A stretch of 11,637 nt of DNA from an uncultured beta proteobacterium (GCA_903927495.1 CAIYNH010000347.1:1-11637), one strand, 5' to 3'. Numbered from the stretch's first letter, positions 1-7,826 are shown. A program made the numbers and translations. Notes: generated by a model not told the origin, from the sequence alone.

Positions 1-21
1 ACCCGTATTGACCTTTTTCGA

Positions 22-43
22 GGTACGGCGTGCTTCCCGTACC
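22..43 (+). promoter_or_regulatory. Hairpin in the leader of the permease gene
   Basis: A perfect 7-bp inverted repeat, GGTACGG (22-28) with CCGTACC (37-43), encloses an 8-nt loop and ends 32 nt before the permease ATG. No run of T follows, so it does not look like an intrinsic terminator for an upstream gene. It could be an operator dyad or a leader hairpin. The sequence shows the dyad; any regulatory role is inference. The rest of 1-75 holds the ribosome-binding site GGAAG (64-68), and I see no convincing sigma-70 promoter. Confidence 0.35.
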
Positions 44-75
44 ATTCACACACCATTTATTTTGGAAGAAATACC

Positions 76-1371
76 ATGAGCCTACTGGACTGGACCGAAA
101 AATCCCCCGACATTCTTCGCCAAGGCGGCGTCATTGCCCCTGATGAGCGACTGCCCTGGCCGCAAACCGCGGTGATGGGTATGCAGCATGTGATTGCCAT
201 GTTTGGTGCCACCGTACTGGCGCCGATCTTGATGGGATTTGATCCCAACCTGGCGATTTTGATGAGCGGCATTGGCACGCTGATTTTCTTCGTCATCACC
301 GGCGGTAAGGTGCCGAGCTACCTGGGATCGAGCTTTGCCTTCATCGGCGTGGTGATTGCCGCCACAGGCTACGCTGGCAAGGGCCTGAACCCCAACATCG
401 GGGTTGCACTGGGTGGCATCATTGCCTGTGGCGCACTCTACACCGCCGTTGGCTTGCTGGTGCAGGTCATGGGCACGGGCTGGATTGAGAAGCTGATGCC
501 ACCGGTGGTCACTGGTGCCGTGGTCGCCGTGATTGGCCTCAACCTGGCCAGCGTGCCGATCAAAAACATGGCATCGAATAATTTTGAGAGCTGGATGCAA
601 GCCGTGACGTTTCTGTGCGTGGCAATCGTCGCGGTGTTCACCCGCGGCATGGTGCAGCGCCTGCTGATTTTGGTTGGGCTGATCGCGGCCAGCCTGGTTT
701 ATGCCATGCTGACCAATGGCCTGGGGCTGGGCAAGCCGATGGACTTGACTGGCTTGCTCAACGCCGCTTGGTTGGGTGCTCCGGCTTTCGCAGCGCCGGT
801 TTTTGACTACAAAGCGATGCTGATGATTGCCCCCGTGGCCATCATTTTGGTTGCTGAAAACCTGGGCCATATCAAGGCCGTCACCGCCATGACCGGCAAG
901 AACCTGGATCTTTACATGGGGCGGGCCTTCATTGGTGACGGCGTGGCCACCATGGTCAGCGGCAGCGCTGGGGGCACTGGTGTCACCACCTATGCCGAAA
1001 ACATTGGTGTCATGGCGGCCACCAAAATTTATTCCACGGCCATGTTTCTGGTCGCCGCGCTGCTGGCCGTGGTGCTTGGCTTTAGCCCCAAGTTCGGTGC
1101 CGTGATCCAGGCGATTCCTCTGCCGGTGATGGGTGGTGTCAGCATTGTGGTGTTTGGCCTGATTGCGGTGGCTGGCGCGCGCATCTGGGTTGAAAACAAA
1201 GTTGACTTTTCTGACAACAAAAACCTGATCGTGGCCGCCATCACGCTGGTGCTGGGCACTGGCGACTTCACCTTGAAGTTTGGCGGCTTTGCGTTGGGCG
1301 GCATTGGCACCGCCACGTTTGGCGCGATCGTGCTTTACGCACTGCTGAACCGCCGCGCAGCACTACACTAA
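76..1371 (+). CDS. rutG: Pyrimidine/uracil-xanthine permease, NCS2 family, RutG type
   Basis: Inner-membrane nucleobase transporter of the NCS2 (UraA/RutG/xanthine permease) family, importing uracil or a related base by proton symport. The 431-residue product has about a dozen hydrophobic stretches. The first conserved block (residues 35-52, QHVIAMFGATVLAP) contains the His near TM1. The substrate-site Glu equivalents are E261 in VAENLGHIKA and E308 in TTYAENIGVMA, matching E241 and E290 of E. coli UraA. From memory it matches E. coli RutG more closely than UraA, for example at VAPDERLP-like residues 20-27, the GGIIACG stretch and the VFGLIAVAGARIWV stretch. The ATG at 76 has GGAAG 7 nt upstream. 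Only 75 bp lie upstream, so a rut operon cannot be checked, and the next genes are unrelated to pyrimidine use. The NCS2 assignment is firm; RutG versus UraA and the exact substrate are inferred. Confidence 0.93.
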   Translation: MSLLDWTEKSPDILRQGGVIAPDERLPWPQTAVMGMQHVIAMFGATVLAPILMGFDPNLAILMSGIGTLIFFVITGGKVPSYLGSSFAFIGVVIAATGYAGKGLNPNIGVALGGIIACGALYTAVGLLVQVMGTGWIEKLMPPVVTGAVVAVIGLNLASVPIKNMASNNFESWMQAVTFLCVAIVAVFTRGMVQRLLILVGLIAASLVYAMLTNGLGLGKPMDLTGLLNAAWLGAPAFAAPVFDYKAMLMIAPVAIILVAENLGHIKAVTAMTGKNLDLYMGRAFIGDGVATMVSGSAGGTGVTTYAENIGVMAATKIYSTAMFLVAALLAVVLGFSPKFGAVIQAIPLPVMGGVSIVVFGLIAVAGARIWVENKVDFSDNKNLIVAAITLVLGTGDFTLKFGGFALGGIGTATFGAIVLYALLNRRAALH

Positions 1372-1386
1372 TGCCATATGGCTTGT

Positions 1387-1426
1387 TGCCAACAACCTGA
1401 AGTGCATCCTGCGGGATGCCAACAAC
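1387..1426 (+). repeat. 10-bp direct repeat flanking a small hairpin
   Basis: TGCCAACAAC occurs at 1387-1396 and again at 1417-1426. Between and partly overlapping them lies the stem GCATCC (1404-1409) / GGATGC (1414-1419) with a 4-nt loop. Just before is the palindrome GCCATATGGC (1373-1382). No T-tract follows the stem, so it is a poor terminator. This 70-bp gap between permease and thrH may carry regulatory sites, but no function is shown. Confidence 0.3.
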
Positions 1427-1441
1427 TCCTGGAGAAAATGC

Positions 1442-2050
1442 GTGCAGCTTGTTTGTCTAGACCTTGAAGGCGTTCTTGTTCCAGAAATCTGGATCGAATT
1501 TTCCAAACGTACCGGTATCCCTGAACTCTCTCGCACCACGCGCGACGAGCCCGATTACAACAAGCTGATGAAGTACCGGCTGGACTTGCTGAAAACCCAT
1601 AAATTGGGCTTGCCCGACATTCAAAAGGTAATCGCCGAAATGGGGCCCATGGCTGGTGCGTGTGACTTTCTGGATGTCCTGCGGCGCGACTATCAGGTCA
1701 TTATTTTGTCCGACACCTTTTACGAATTTGCCATGCCGCTGATGGCGCAACTAAACATGCCGGTGTTGTTTTGCCACAAGCTTGAGGCTGATGCGGCGGG
1801 CTTTCTGGTCAACTACCACCTGCGCATGCAAAACCAGAAAAAAGAAGCGGTACAGCGCTTTCGGGAACTCATGTTCAAGGTGATCGCCGCGGGCGACTCC
1901 TACAACGACACCGCGATGCTGACTGAGGCTCACGCCGGCATTCTGTTTCATCCACCGCAAAATGTGATTGATGAGTTTCCGCAGTTCCCGGTGACCATGA
2001 ATTACGCCGAATTACGGGCCGAAATTGACAAAGCTTCTGCCCGCATCTGA
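1442..2050 (+). CDS. thrH: ThrH: phosphoserine phosphatase / phosphoserine:homoserine phosphotransferase
   Basis: Cytoplasmic HAD-superfamily enzyme. Characterised ThrH (Pseudomonas aeruginosa) removes phosphate from phosphoserine and can transfer it to homoserine, linking serine and threonine synthesis. The 202-residue product is close to the 205 of that protein. HAD motif I is [13 protein letters not shown] (residues 5-17), with D7 as nucleophile and E9 in place of the usual second Asp, a ThrH/SerB-type feature. Motif II is ILSDTFYEF (S90), the motif III Lys is in QKK (132-134), and motif IV is [11 protein letters not shown] (150-160). The start is GTG at 1442, with GGAG 7 nt upstream (1431-1434); the nearby ATG at 1438 is out of frame. 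The gene ends 7 nt before galE, so the two are probably translated from one mRNA. A metabolic link between ThrH and the sugar genes downstream is not obvious. Confidence 0.94.
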   Translation: MQLVCLDLEGVLVPEIWIEFSKRTGIPELSRTTRDEPDYNKLMKYRLDLLKTHKLGLPDIQKVIAEMGPMAGACDFLDVLRRDYQVIILSDTFYEFAMPLMAQLNMPVLFCHKLEADAAGFLVNYHLRMQNQKKEAVQRFRELMFKVIAAGDSYNDTAMLTEAHAGILFHPPQNVIDEFPQFPVTMNYAELRAEIDKASARI

Positions 2051-2057
2051 CGCTCCC

Positions 2058-3074
2058 ATGATTTTCGTCACTGGCGGAGCCGGCTACATCGGCTCACACA
2101 CCTGCGTGGAACTGCTCAATGCTGGCTTTGATGTTACGGTATTTGACAATTTCAGCAACAGCCAACCCGAAGCGCTGACCCGGGTCGAGCGCATTACCGG
2201 CAAAAAACCAGCCCTGATCCGGGGCGATATTCGTGATGCCCGTGCCTTGCAAGACGCACTCAAGGCGAGCCAGGCGACGGCAGTGATCCACTTTGCCGGA
2301 CTCAAAGCCGTGGGCGAATCGGTCCAACAACCGCTGCGCTACTACGACAACAATGTGCTGGGTACCCTGCACCTGCTTGAAGCCATGCAAATGTGCGACA
2401 TCAAGACGCTGGTGTTCAGCTCATCTGCCACGGTCTACGGTGATCCGCAGCGATTGCCGCTCACCGAAGACCACCCCCTCTCAACCACCAACCCATACGG
2501 CCAGACCAAGCTGGTGATTGAGAACATGCTGCGCGACCTGTACCGCAGTGACGCAGCTTGGCGCATCAGCATCCTGCGCTATTTCAACCCGGTAGGGGCC
2601 CACGCCAGCGGCCTGATTGGCGAAGACCCACAGGGCACCCCCAACAACCTGCTGCCCTTTGTCGCCCAGGTGGCGGTGGGCCGACGTGAATTCTTAAATG
2701 TCTGGGGCAATGATTACGACACGCCGGACGGCACGGGTGTCCGCGACTACATTCATGTGGTGGACTTGGCGTTGGGCCATTTGGCCGCGCTCAAGCAACT
2801 CCAGACCAAAACCCAATGCTCAGAGGTGAACCTGGGCACTGGTGTCGGCTACAGCGTGCTCGAGATGGTGCGCGCTTTCGAGCAAGCCAGTGGTAAGCCA
2901 GTGCCGTTCAAATTGGCAACTCGCCGTGCCGGCGATATCGCCGCATGCTACGCTGACCCAAAATTGGCGCTGGAGTTGCTGGGTTGGCGCGCCGAGCGTG
3001 GTTTACAAACCATGTGCTCCGATGCATGGCGATGGCAAAAAAATAATCCAAACGGCTACCATCAGACGGTCTAA
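2058..3074 (+). CDS. galE: UDP-glucose 4-epimerase (GalE)
   Basis: Cytoplasmic NAD+-dependent extended short-chain dehydrogenase that interconverts UDP-glucose and UDP-galactose for polysaccharide/LPS synthesis and the Leloir pathway. From the ATG at 2058 it is 338 residues, the length of E. coli GalE. It has the NAD-binding [10 protein letters not shown] (5-14), catalytic SSSATVYG (121-128) and YGQTK (Y147, K151), RYFNPVGAH (174-182) and [14 protein letters not shown] (225-238). An in-frame TTG at 2025 would add 11 residues inside thrH; the ATG is preferred because it starts at the family's N-terminus. There is no clear Shine-Dalgarno, and the start lies 7 nt after the thrH stop, which fits translational coupling. 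At residues 295-299 (AACYA) the position of E. coli Tyr299 is Cys297, as in human GALE, so UDP-GlcNAc/GalNAc may also be accepted (inference). Confidence 0.95.
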   Translation: MIFVTGGAGYIGSHTCVELLNAGFDVTVFDNFSNSQPEALTRVERITGKKPALIRGDIRDARALQDALKASQATAVIHFAGLKAVGESVQQPLRYYDNNVLGTLHLLEAMQMCDIKTLVFSSSATVYGDPQRLPLTEDHPLSTTNPYGQTKLVIENMLRDLYRSDAAWRISILRYFNPVGAHASGLIGEDPQGTPNNLLPFVAQVAVGRREFLNVWGNDYDTPDGTGVRDYIHVVDLALGHLAALKQLQTKTQCSEVNLGTGVGYSVLEMVRAFEQASGKPVPFKLATRRAGDIAACYADPKLALELLGWRAERGLQTMCSDAWRWQKNNPNGYHQTV

Positions 3075-3105
3075 AGTACTGGTATTGAAATAGGGAATAA
3101 ACACA

Positions 3106-3138
3106 ATGACAACAAGAATTGAGCAACGTCATGGCTAA
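3106..3138 (+). CDS. Possible 10-codon leader peptide overlapping the next gene
   Basis: ATG at 3106 opens a frame of ten codons (MTTRIEQRHG) that ends at TAA 3136-3138, running over the ATG (3131) of the nucleotidyltransferase gene in another frame. It is preceded by AGGGA (3092-3096) at 9-nt spacing, a better ribosome-binding site than the weak TTGAG before 3131. It may be a translational-coupling leader that delivers ribosomes to the downstream start. It could equally be chance; nothing in the peptide is recognisable. Confidence 0.22.
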   Translation: MTTRIEQRHG

Positions 3139-4234
3139 GGGCATGATTCTGGCGGCCGGACAGGGCACCCGGGTACGACCATTGACCAAAGACTTGCCCA
3201 AGCCGATGGTGCCGATCTTGGGCAAGCCGGTGATGGAATACCTGATTGAGCACCTGGCGCGTCATGGCATCACCGAAATCATGGTTAACGTGGCCTTCTT
3301 GCACAACAAAATTGAGCAGTATTTTGGTGACGGCAGCCGTTGGGGCGTGCAACTGGGTTACGCCTACGAGGGGGTGCGCGACCATGGTGACATCTTGCCA
3401 CGCCCCATGGGTTCGGCTGGTGGCATGCGCCGCATTCAGGATTTCAGCGGTTTTTTTGATGAAACCACTCTGGTTTTATGCGCCGATGCTCTGATCGACC
3501 TGGACATTGGTGCGGCCCTGCATGAGCACAAACACAAAGGCGCACTGGCCAGCGTGGTGGCGCTGAATGTGCCACCCGCCGATGTCCAAGCCTACGGCGT
3601 AGTGGTGGCAGGCCCAGACGGTCGCATTGAGTGCTTCCAGGAAAAACCCAAGCCATCCGAGGCGAAATCGACACTGGCCAGCACCGGCATCTACATTTTT
3701 GAACCAGAAGTGCTCAATCTCGTGCCTACGCGCCAGGTCTATGACATTGGCTCGCAGTTGTTTCCGCAACTGGTGGAACAAAAACTTCCCTTTTATGTCC
3801 AAGACCGGTTTTTCAACTGGATCGACATTGGCCGTGTCAGCGACTACTGGAGCGTGTTGCAACGCGTTTTGCGCGGTGAGGTCGCGCAAATGACAATGCC
3901 CGGGCGTGAGATCAAGCCCGGCATTTGGGTTGGACTGAACACCTCGGTGGCCTGGGATCAGATCAAGATTGAAGGGCCGGTCTATATTGGATCGAGTGTG
4001 CGCATCGATCCTGGGGTCACCATCGTCGGGCCGGCCTGGATTGGTCACGGAAGCCACATCCGCACGGGTGCCAAGGTGGTGCGCAGCATTTTGTTTGAAT
4101 ACACCCGCATTCCCGCAGACATGAGCTTTGTCGAGATGATCGTGTCCCCCAGTTACTGCGTCGATCGCTACGGTGAAACCCTGTACCGAGGTGACGACAC
4201 TGCCCAATTGCGCTGGGGCGATGCACGGGCGTGA
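3131..4234 (+). CDS. Sugar-1-phosphate nucleotidyltransferase (COG1208 type, beta-helix tail)
   Basis: Cytoplasmic enzyme predicted to join a sugar-1-phosphate to an NTP, making an NDP-sugar for polysaccharide synthesis. The 367-residue product begins with the nucleotidyltransferase signature LAAGQGTRVRPLTKDLPKP (7-25), followed by GSAGGMR (94-100), the metal-site region CADALIDLD (117-125), FQEKPKP (169-175) and WIDIGRVSDYW (230-240). Residues from about 262 to 335 form a short left-handed beta-helix (PVYIGSSVRIDPG and similar hexapeptides). This layout is that of the GDP-mannose/glucose-1-phosphate pyrophosphorylase-like COG1208 group. The ATG at 3131 is preferred to a TTG at 3119 because it fits the usual short lead before ILAAG. 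The gene lies 56 bp after galE and 87 bp before manC. The sugar and nucleotide cannot be read from sequence; mannose-1-phosphate/GTP is one option, but manC next door covers that step. Confidence 0.88.
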   Translation: MAKGMILAAGQGTRVRPLTKDLPKPMVPILGKPVMEYLIEHLARHGITEIMVNVAFLHNKIEQYFGDGSRWGVQLGYAYEGVRDHGDILPRPMGSAGGMRRIQDFSGFFDETTLVLCADALIDLDIGAALHEHKHKGALASVVALNVPPADVQAYGVVVAGPDGRIECFQEKPKPSEAKSTLASTGIYIFEPEVLNLVPTRQVYDIGSQLFPQLVEQKLPFYVQDRFFNWIDIGRVSDYWSVLQRVLRGEVAQMTMPGREIKPGIWVGLNTSVAWDQIKIEGPVYIGSSVRIDPGVTIVGPAWIGHGSHIRTGAKVVRSILFEYTRIPADMSFVEMIVSPSYCVDRYGETLYRGDDTAQLRWGDARA

Positions 4235-4321
4235 AGCGCCATGCCGTCAGCCCCGTCCCAACCATCCCCCAATCCGGGGAAAAGTTCTGCGAATCCATTG
4301 CGTATTGAACCTTGATTGCTT

Positions 4322-5794
4322 ATGACTACACCTGTTTTACTCCAACCCGTTGTTCTGTCCGGCGGCTCTGGCACGCGCCTGTGGCCGCTATCGCGTGAAA
4401 AATACCCCAAGCAACTGCTGGCACTGACCGGCGCAGACTCGCTCTTGCAAGCCACGGTACGCCGGGTTGAAGGCATCGCCGGGGTTACCCTGGCTGCGCC
4501 CATGGTGGTGTGCAATGAGGAATACCGCTTTGTCATCGCGGAGCAACTCCGCCTGCTTGGCAAGCCGGGTACGGTGGTACTCGAACCTTGTGGAAGAAAT
4601 ACTGCTCCAGCGCTTACGCTGGCTTCATTAGCAGCTATCAAAGACGCAGCAGATCCGGTACTGCTGGTGATGCCGGCCGATCACGTCATCACCGACGTGG
4701 CGGCGTTTCAGAGTGTGGTTAGTCAAGGCGCAGCACTGGCAGTCGCTGGTGCCGTCGTCACCTTTGGCATCACCCCGGATGCTCCAGAAACCGGTTATGG
4801 CTACATCCAGTCTGGTGCAGCTTATGAAGGCGCGGACGCAAGTTCCTCAGCCCGGCTGATTGCAAGGTTTGTCGAAAAACCAGACCTGGCAACGGCACAA
4901 GCCTACCTGACCGAAGGTACGTATTTATGGAACAGTGGCTTGTTCATGATGCGCGCCTCGGTTTGGCTGGCCGCCCTGGGCACCTGCCGCCCCGACATTC
5001 TTGCAGCCTGTCAGAGTGCCTGGAACCAAGGCAGTACCGACGGTGAATTTGCCCGTGTCGGCAAAGACACTTTTGCCCAATGCCCCAGCGATTCAATCGA
5101 CTACGCGGTGATGGAGCGCATAGCCGCACAAGTCGGAACCGGCCCGGCCTTGCCACCCGGCGTGGTACTGCCCCTGAGCGCGGGTTGGTCTGACGTGGGT
5201 GCCTGGGATGCACTGTGGCAAGTGCTGCCCAAAGACGGCCACGGCAATGTCGCGCAAGGCGACGTGCTGTTGCAGGACTGTGAAAACACCCTGGCGTTGT
5301 CTGAAGGCCGCCTGATCGCCTGCGTCGGAGTCAGTGATCTGGTGGTGGTGGAAACCGCCGATGCGATTTTGGTGTCACACAAAGACAAGACCCAGGATGT
5401 CAAAAAAATCGTTGACACCCTCAAAAAACAAGGTCGCGCTGAAGGCAGCGTGCACCGCAAGGTGTTTCGCCCCTGGGGTTCTTATGACGGGGTCGATGCT
5501 GGTGAGCGTTTTCAGGTCAAACGCATCGTGGTCAAACCAGGCGGCGTTTTGTCTCTGCAAATGCACCACCACCGCGCCGAACACTGGATTGTGGTGAGCG
5601 GCACGGCTAGGGTCACCAAGGGTGAGGAGACCTTTTTGGTGACCGAAAACCAGTCCACCTTCATCCCACTGGGCACCACCCACCGGCTCGAAAACCCGGG
5701 CTGTGTGCCGTTGGAGATGATTGAGGTGCAGTCTGGCTCGTACCTCGGTGAAGACGATATTGTGCGTTTTGAGGATGTATACGGCAGGCGCTGA
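4322..5794 (+). CDS. manC: Bifunctional mannose-1-P guanylyltransferase / mannose-6-P isomerase (type II)
   Basis: Cytoplasmic fusion enzyme of the ManC/AlgA/XanB/CpsB family. It isomerises fructose-6-phosphate to mannose-6-phosphate and converts mannose-1-phosphate plus GTP to GDP-mannose, the donor for mannose- and fucose-containing polysaccharides. At 490 residues it has family length. The N-terminal pyrophosphorylase domain shows GGSGTRLWPLSR (14-25), EPCGRNTAPA (88-97), PADH (118-121), FVEKP (183-187) and YLWNSGLF (201-208). The C-terminal cupin isomerase domain shows RPWGSYD (383-389), QMHHHRAEHWIVVSGTA (413-429) and a later His454, giving the His/Gln/Glu metal set. The phosphomannomutase for the middle step is not in the window. 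The start is ATG 4322; an in-frame TTG at 4316 adds two residues, and neither has a good ribosome-binding site. The upstream gap has a weak TCCCC/GGGGA hairpin (4265-4280). Confidence 0.95.
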   Translation: MTTPVLLQPVVLSGGSGTRLWPLSREKYPKQLLALTGADSLLQATVRRVEGIAGVTLAAPMVVCNEEYRFVIAEQLRLLGKPGTVVLEPCGRNTAPALTLASLAAIKDAADPVLLVMPADHVITDVAAFQSVVSQGAALAVAGAVVTFGITPDAPETGYGYIQSGAAYEGADASSSARLIARFVEKPDLATAQAYLTEGTYLWNSGLFMMRASVWLAALGTCRPDILAACQSAWNQGSTDGEFARVGKDTFAQCPSDSIDYAVMERIAAQVGTGPALPPGVVLPLSAGWSDVGAWDALWQVLPKDGHGNVAQGDVLLQDCENTLALSEGRLIACVGVSDLVVVETADAILVSHKDKTQDVKKIVDTLKKQGRAEGSVHRKVFRPWGSYDGVDAGERFQVKRIVVKPGGVLSLQMHHHRAEHWIVVSGTARVTKGEETFLVTENQSTFIPLGTTHRLENPGCVPLEMIEVQSGSYLGEDDIVRFEDVYGRR

Positions 5795-5847
5795 ATTGCG
5801 CCTAAAAGTCAGCCAAAATTCAATTAAGCGTGACAAAATAGCGGTCA

Positions 5848-5872
5848 GCAAATCTTCGAGTTGGAGGTTTGC
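5848..5872 (+). promoter_or_regulatory. Leader hairpin before the outer-membrane protein gene
   Basis: GCAAATC (5848-5854) pairs with GGTTTGC (5866-5872) as a 7-bp stem with one G-U pair and an 11-nt loop, ending 25 nt before the ATG at 5898. Farther up, TTGCGC (5796-5801) and TTCAAT (5819-5824), 17 bp apart, form only a weak sigma-70-like pair. The 103-bp gap after manC has no clear terminator, so read-through is possible. The stem is seen; control of the gene is inferred. Confidence 0.25.
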
Positions 5873-5897
5873 ATTCACTCGATGAAAGGGTTTAAGA

Positions 5898-6551
5898 ATG
5901 AAACATAAACTTCTGGTTTTGGCAGCTTTGGCTAGTTTGAGCGGTGCCGTTCAAGCGCAGGACGTGTACGGTGGCGTGGGTCTACCGGGCCTGCTGACGC
6001 TGGGTTATGCACAACCCATGGGTAGCAACTGGGGACTACGTGGTGAATATGCCGGCGGCCTGGATGTCAGCAAAGACGGAAATCAGGACGGTGTCAACGT
6101 TACCGGCACTCTGAAGGCCAATCGCGTTGGCGTTTTTGCCGACTGGTTTCCATTTGAAGGTGGTTTCCGGGTGGTGGGTGGCTTGACGGTCAACGACATC
6201 AAGGCCAGTCTGAATGGTTCAGGCGGCTTATCCACCATCAATAACAAATCAGTCAATCTAACTGGTGAAACCTTCAGTGTGAACATCAGCTATCCGACCA
6301 CAACCCCGTATATCGGAATTGGTTACGGCCACCAATCCAGCAAAGACAAGGGTTTGGGTTTCTACGCTGATTTGGGGGTGACGATCGGAACTTTCTCTAC
6401 CGATGTGAGCACTTCTATTATCGGAAAAACCTTCGGCACGAACACCATTACTCAGGCCGACGTCGAAGCACAAACCAAAACCATGCGCGATTCCATTGGC
6501 GGCTTGTCGGTCCTGCCGAGCATTTCCATCGGTTTGAACTACCGCTACTAA
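5898..6551 (+). CDS. Predicted outer-membrane beta-barrel protein, function unknown
   Basis: 217 residues with a clear Sec signal peptide: MKHK, a hydrophobic core (LLVLAALASL) and a VQA/QD cleavage site after about residue 20. The mature part is rich in Gly, aromatic and alternating polar/apolar residues that suggest amphipathic strands (for example GLRGEYAGGLDV, YIGIGYGHQSS, GLGFYADLGVTIG). It ends in SIGLNYRY, with the terminal aromatic residue typical of BAM-inserted barrels. About 200 mature residues would suit an 8-10-strand barrel. I do not recognise a named family; comparable small porin-like or OmpW/OprF-N-like proteins are common in Burkholderiales. The start is supported by AAAGGG (5885-5890) 7 nt before the ATG. 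It follows manC by 103 bp and converges with gspF. Surface location is inferred from signal and terminus only. Confidence 0.8.
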   Translation: MKHKLLVLAALASLSGAVQAQDVYGGVGLPGLLTLGYAQPMGSNWGLRGEYAGGLDVSKDGNQDGVNVTGTLKANRVGVFADWFPFEGGFRVVGGLTVNDIKASLNGSGGLSTINNKSVNLTGETFSVNISYPTTTPYIGIGYGHQSSKDKGLGFYADLGVTIGTFSTDVSTSIIGKTFGTNTITQADVEAQTKTMRDSIGGLSVLPSISIGLNYRY

Positions 6552-6562
6552 GCACCGTCAAA

Positions 6563-6587
6563 ACCCGTTTCCGCCCTGGCGACGGGT
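6563..6587 (-). terminator. Intrinsic terminator between convergent genes
   Basis: ACCCGT (6563-6568) and ACGGGT (6582-6587) form a 6-bp stem, with an additional CGCC/GGCG pairing inside. Read on the minus strand the stem is followed by TTT, so it best serves gspF, whose stop is 16 bp away. On the plus strand the following TCTCTTGCT is only moderately T-rich, so it may act in both directions. It lies in the 51-bp gap between the two converging stops. Confidence 0.55.
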
Positions 6588-6602
6588 CTCTTGCTCAACC
6601 CG

Positions 6603-7826
6603 TTACTTCACCAACTGGTTGAGCTGGATGATCGGCATCAGCACCGCGAGCACGATCAGCATCACCATCAATCCCATCGCCACAATCAGCAGCGGCTCCA
6701 GCAAGGTGGCGAGTTGCATGGCGCGGCGCTGTACCTCGGTGCTGAGTTGTTTTGCGGCACGTTGCAACATCAATGGCAACTGCCCGGTTTGCTCACCCAG
6801 GCGCGCAAACATGGCCAACAGTCCCGGAAAACGCTTTTTTTGCGCCAGCGCAGAGGCCAGTGGTGCCCCTTCACGTACCAGCACCAGCGCATCTAGCGCA
6901 TCGGTCCGCATGGCCCGGTTGGAGAGCGTTTGCGCGGCCGCTTGCAAGGCTTTCAGAATCGGCACGCCGGCCGAAGCCAGCATAGCCAGGGTGCTGGCAA
7001 AACGCGCCGAGTTGTAGCTGCGTGACATCTTGCCAAGTATCGGCAGGTTCAGCCAAGCGGCATCAAACTTTTCATGAAACTGGGCGTTACGCAAGGCCAG
7101 ACGGGCACCGAATGCTGCGCAAACTATAGCAACCAGCATGAGCCAGCCGTAACTTCTGATGAAGGCGCTGACTCCCATCATGATCACCGTCAAGATCGGC
7201 AGGGCGCGCTTGCTTCCGGCAAACACGTGCGCCACCTGCGGCACCACGTAGGTCACCAAAAACAGCACAATCACCACCGCTACCAGCGACACGATCGCCG
7301 GGTACAGCGCGGCACCAATCAGTTTGGCTTTTAGGGCTTGCTGCTCTTCCAGATCGTCGGCCAGGCGCTCCAGCACCAGGCCCAGATTGCCGCTTTGTTC
7401 ACCGGCACCAATCACGGCCACGTAAATGTCAGAAAACTCTCGCGGGTGCTGTGCCAACGCCTTGGCAAATGGGGCTCCGCCATTGACTTCGGCGCGCAAG
7501 GTGGCGACAAGTTCGCGTTCAGGCGCTTTTTCGGCTTCATCAGACAACGAAGTTAAAGCGCGCTCCAACGGCAAGCCCGATGACACCAGCCCGGCAAGTT
7601 GGCGCGTCCAGATGGTCAGATCGGTCCCGCCGAAAACCCGCTTGCTGCGCCGTTGCAAGCCGTTTGGCGCATTGGCAGTGGCAGTAGCCCCAAGCGCCTG
7701 CACTGCCAATGGCACCATGGCCTGGCTGCGCAGCAACCCACGGGCCGCTTTGGCAGAGTCGGCATCGAGTACCCCCTGGCGGGTTTTGCCCTCGGCATCA
7801 ATGGCTTCATAAGAGTAGGCGGTCAT
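6603..7826 (-). CDS. gspF: Type II secretion / pilus inner-membrane platform protein GspF
   Basis: Polytopic inner-membrane protein of the GspF/PilC family, which forms the platform of type II secretion or type IV pilus machines and contacts the GspE ATPase. The 407-residue product has family length. The N-terminus YSYEAIDAEGKTRQG fits the GspF start. Two repeated T2SSF domains follow (about 70-193 and 272-397), each with its diagnostic turn, GEQSGNL (142-148) and GEQTGQL (344-350). Hydrophobic segments lie at about 176-196, 226-245 and 375-400. The start at 7826 is chosen over an upstream in-frame ATG at 7928 because it gives the usual length and N-terminus; no strong ribosome-binding site is visible. 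No gspE, gspG or gspD is adjacent: the left neighbour converges and the right one diverges, so it must be a single-gene unit. GspF rather than PilC is favoured but not proved. Confidence 0.92.
   Translation of the reverse strand: MTAYSYEAIDAEGKTRQGVLDADSAKAARGLLRSQAMVPLAVQALGATATANAPNGLQRRSKRVFGGTDLTIWTRQLAGLVSSGLPLERALTSLSDEAEKAPERELVATLRAEVNGGAPFAKALAQHPREFSDIYVAVIGAGEQSGNLGLVLERLADDLEEQQALKAKLIGAALYPAIVSLVAVVIVLFLVTYVVPQVAHVFAGSKRALPILTVIMMGVSAFIRSYGWLMLVAIVCAAFGARLALRNAQFHEKFDAAWLNLPILGKMSRSYNSARFASTLAMLASAGVPILKALQAAAQTLSNRAMRTDALDALVLVREGAPLASALAQKKRFPGLLAMFARLGEQTGQLPLMLQRAAKQLSTEVQRRAMQLATLLEPLLIVAMGLMVMLIVLAVLMPIIQLNQLVK

Noticed and set aside
82..870. Long minus-strand open frame opposite the permease gene
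   Set aside because: Its product is Gln/His/Arg-rich with no domain; it is the antisense shadow of a well-supported transporter gene.
1404..1419. Hairpin as terminator of the permease gene
   Set aside because: The stem is short and no T-tract follows.
2025..2057. TTG start giving galE 11 extra residues
   Set aside because: The ATG at 2058 gives the standard GalE N-terminus and the 338-residue length.
3476..4207. 243-codon minus-strand frame opposite the nucleotidyltransferase
   Set aside because: Low-information His/Asp-rich sequence without motifs, fully inside a real gene on the other strand.
6591..7017. Plus-strand frames opposite gspF, one rich in His and Gln
   Set aside because: Composition is the complement of GspF hydrophobic and Leu/Ala codons; no ribosome-binding site or family match.
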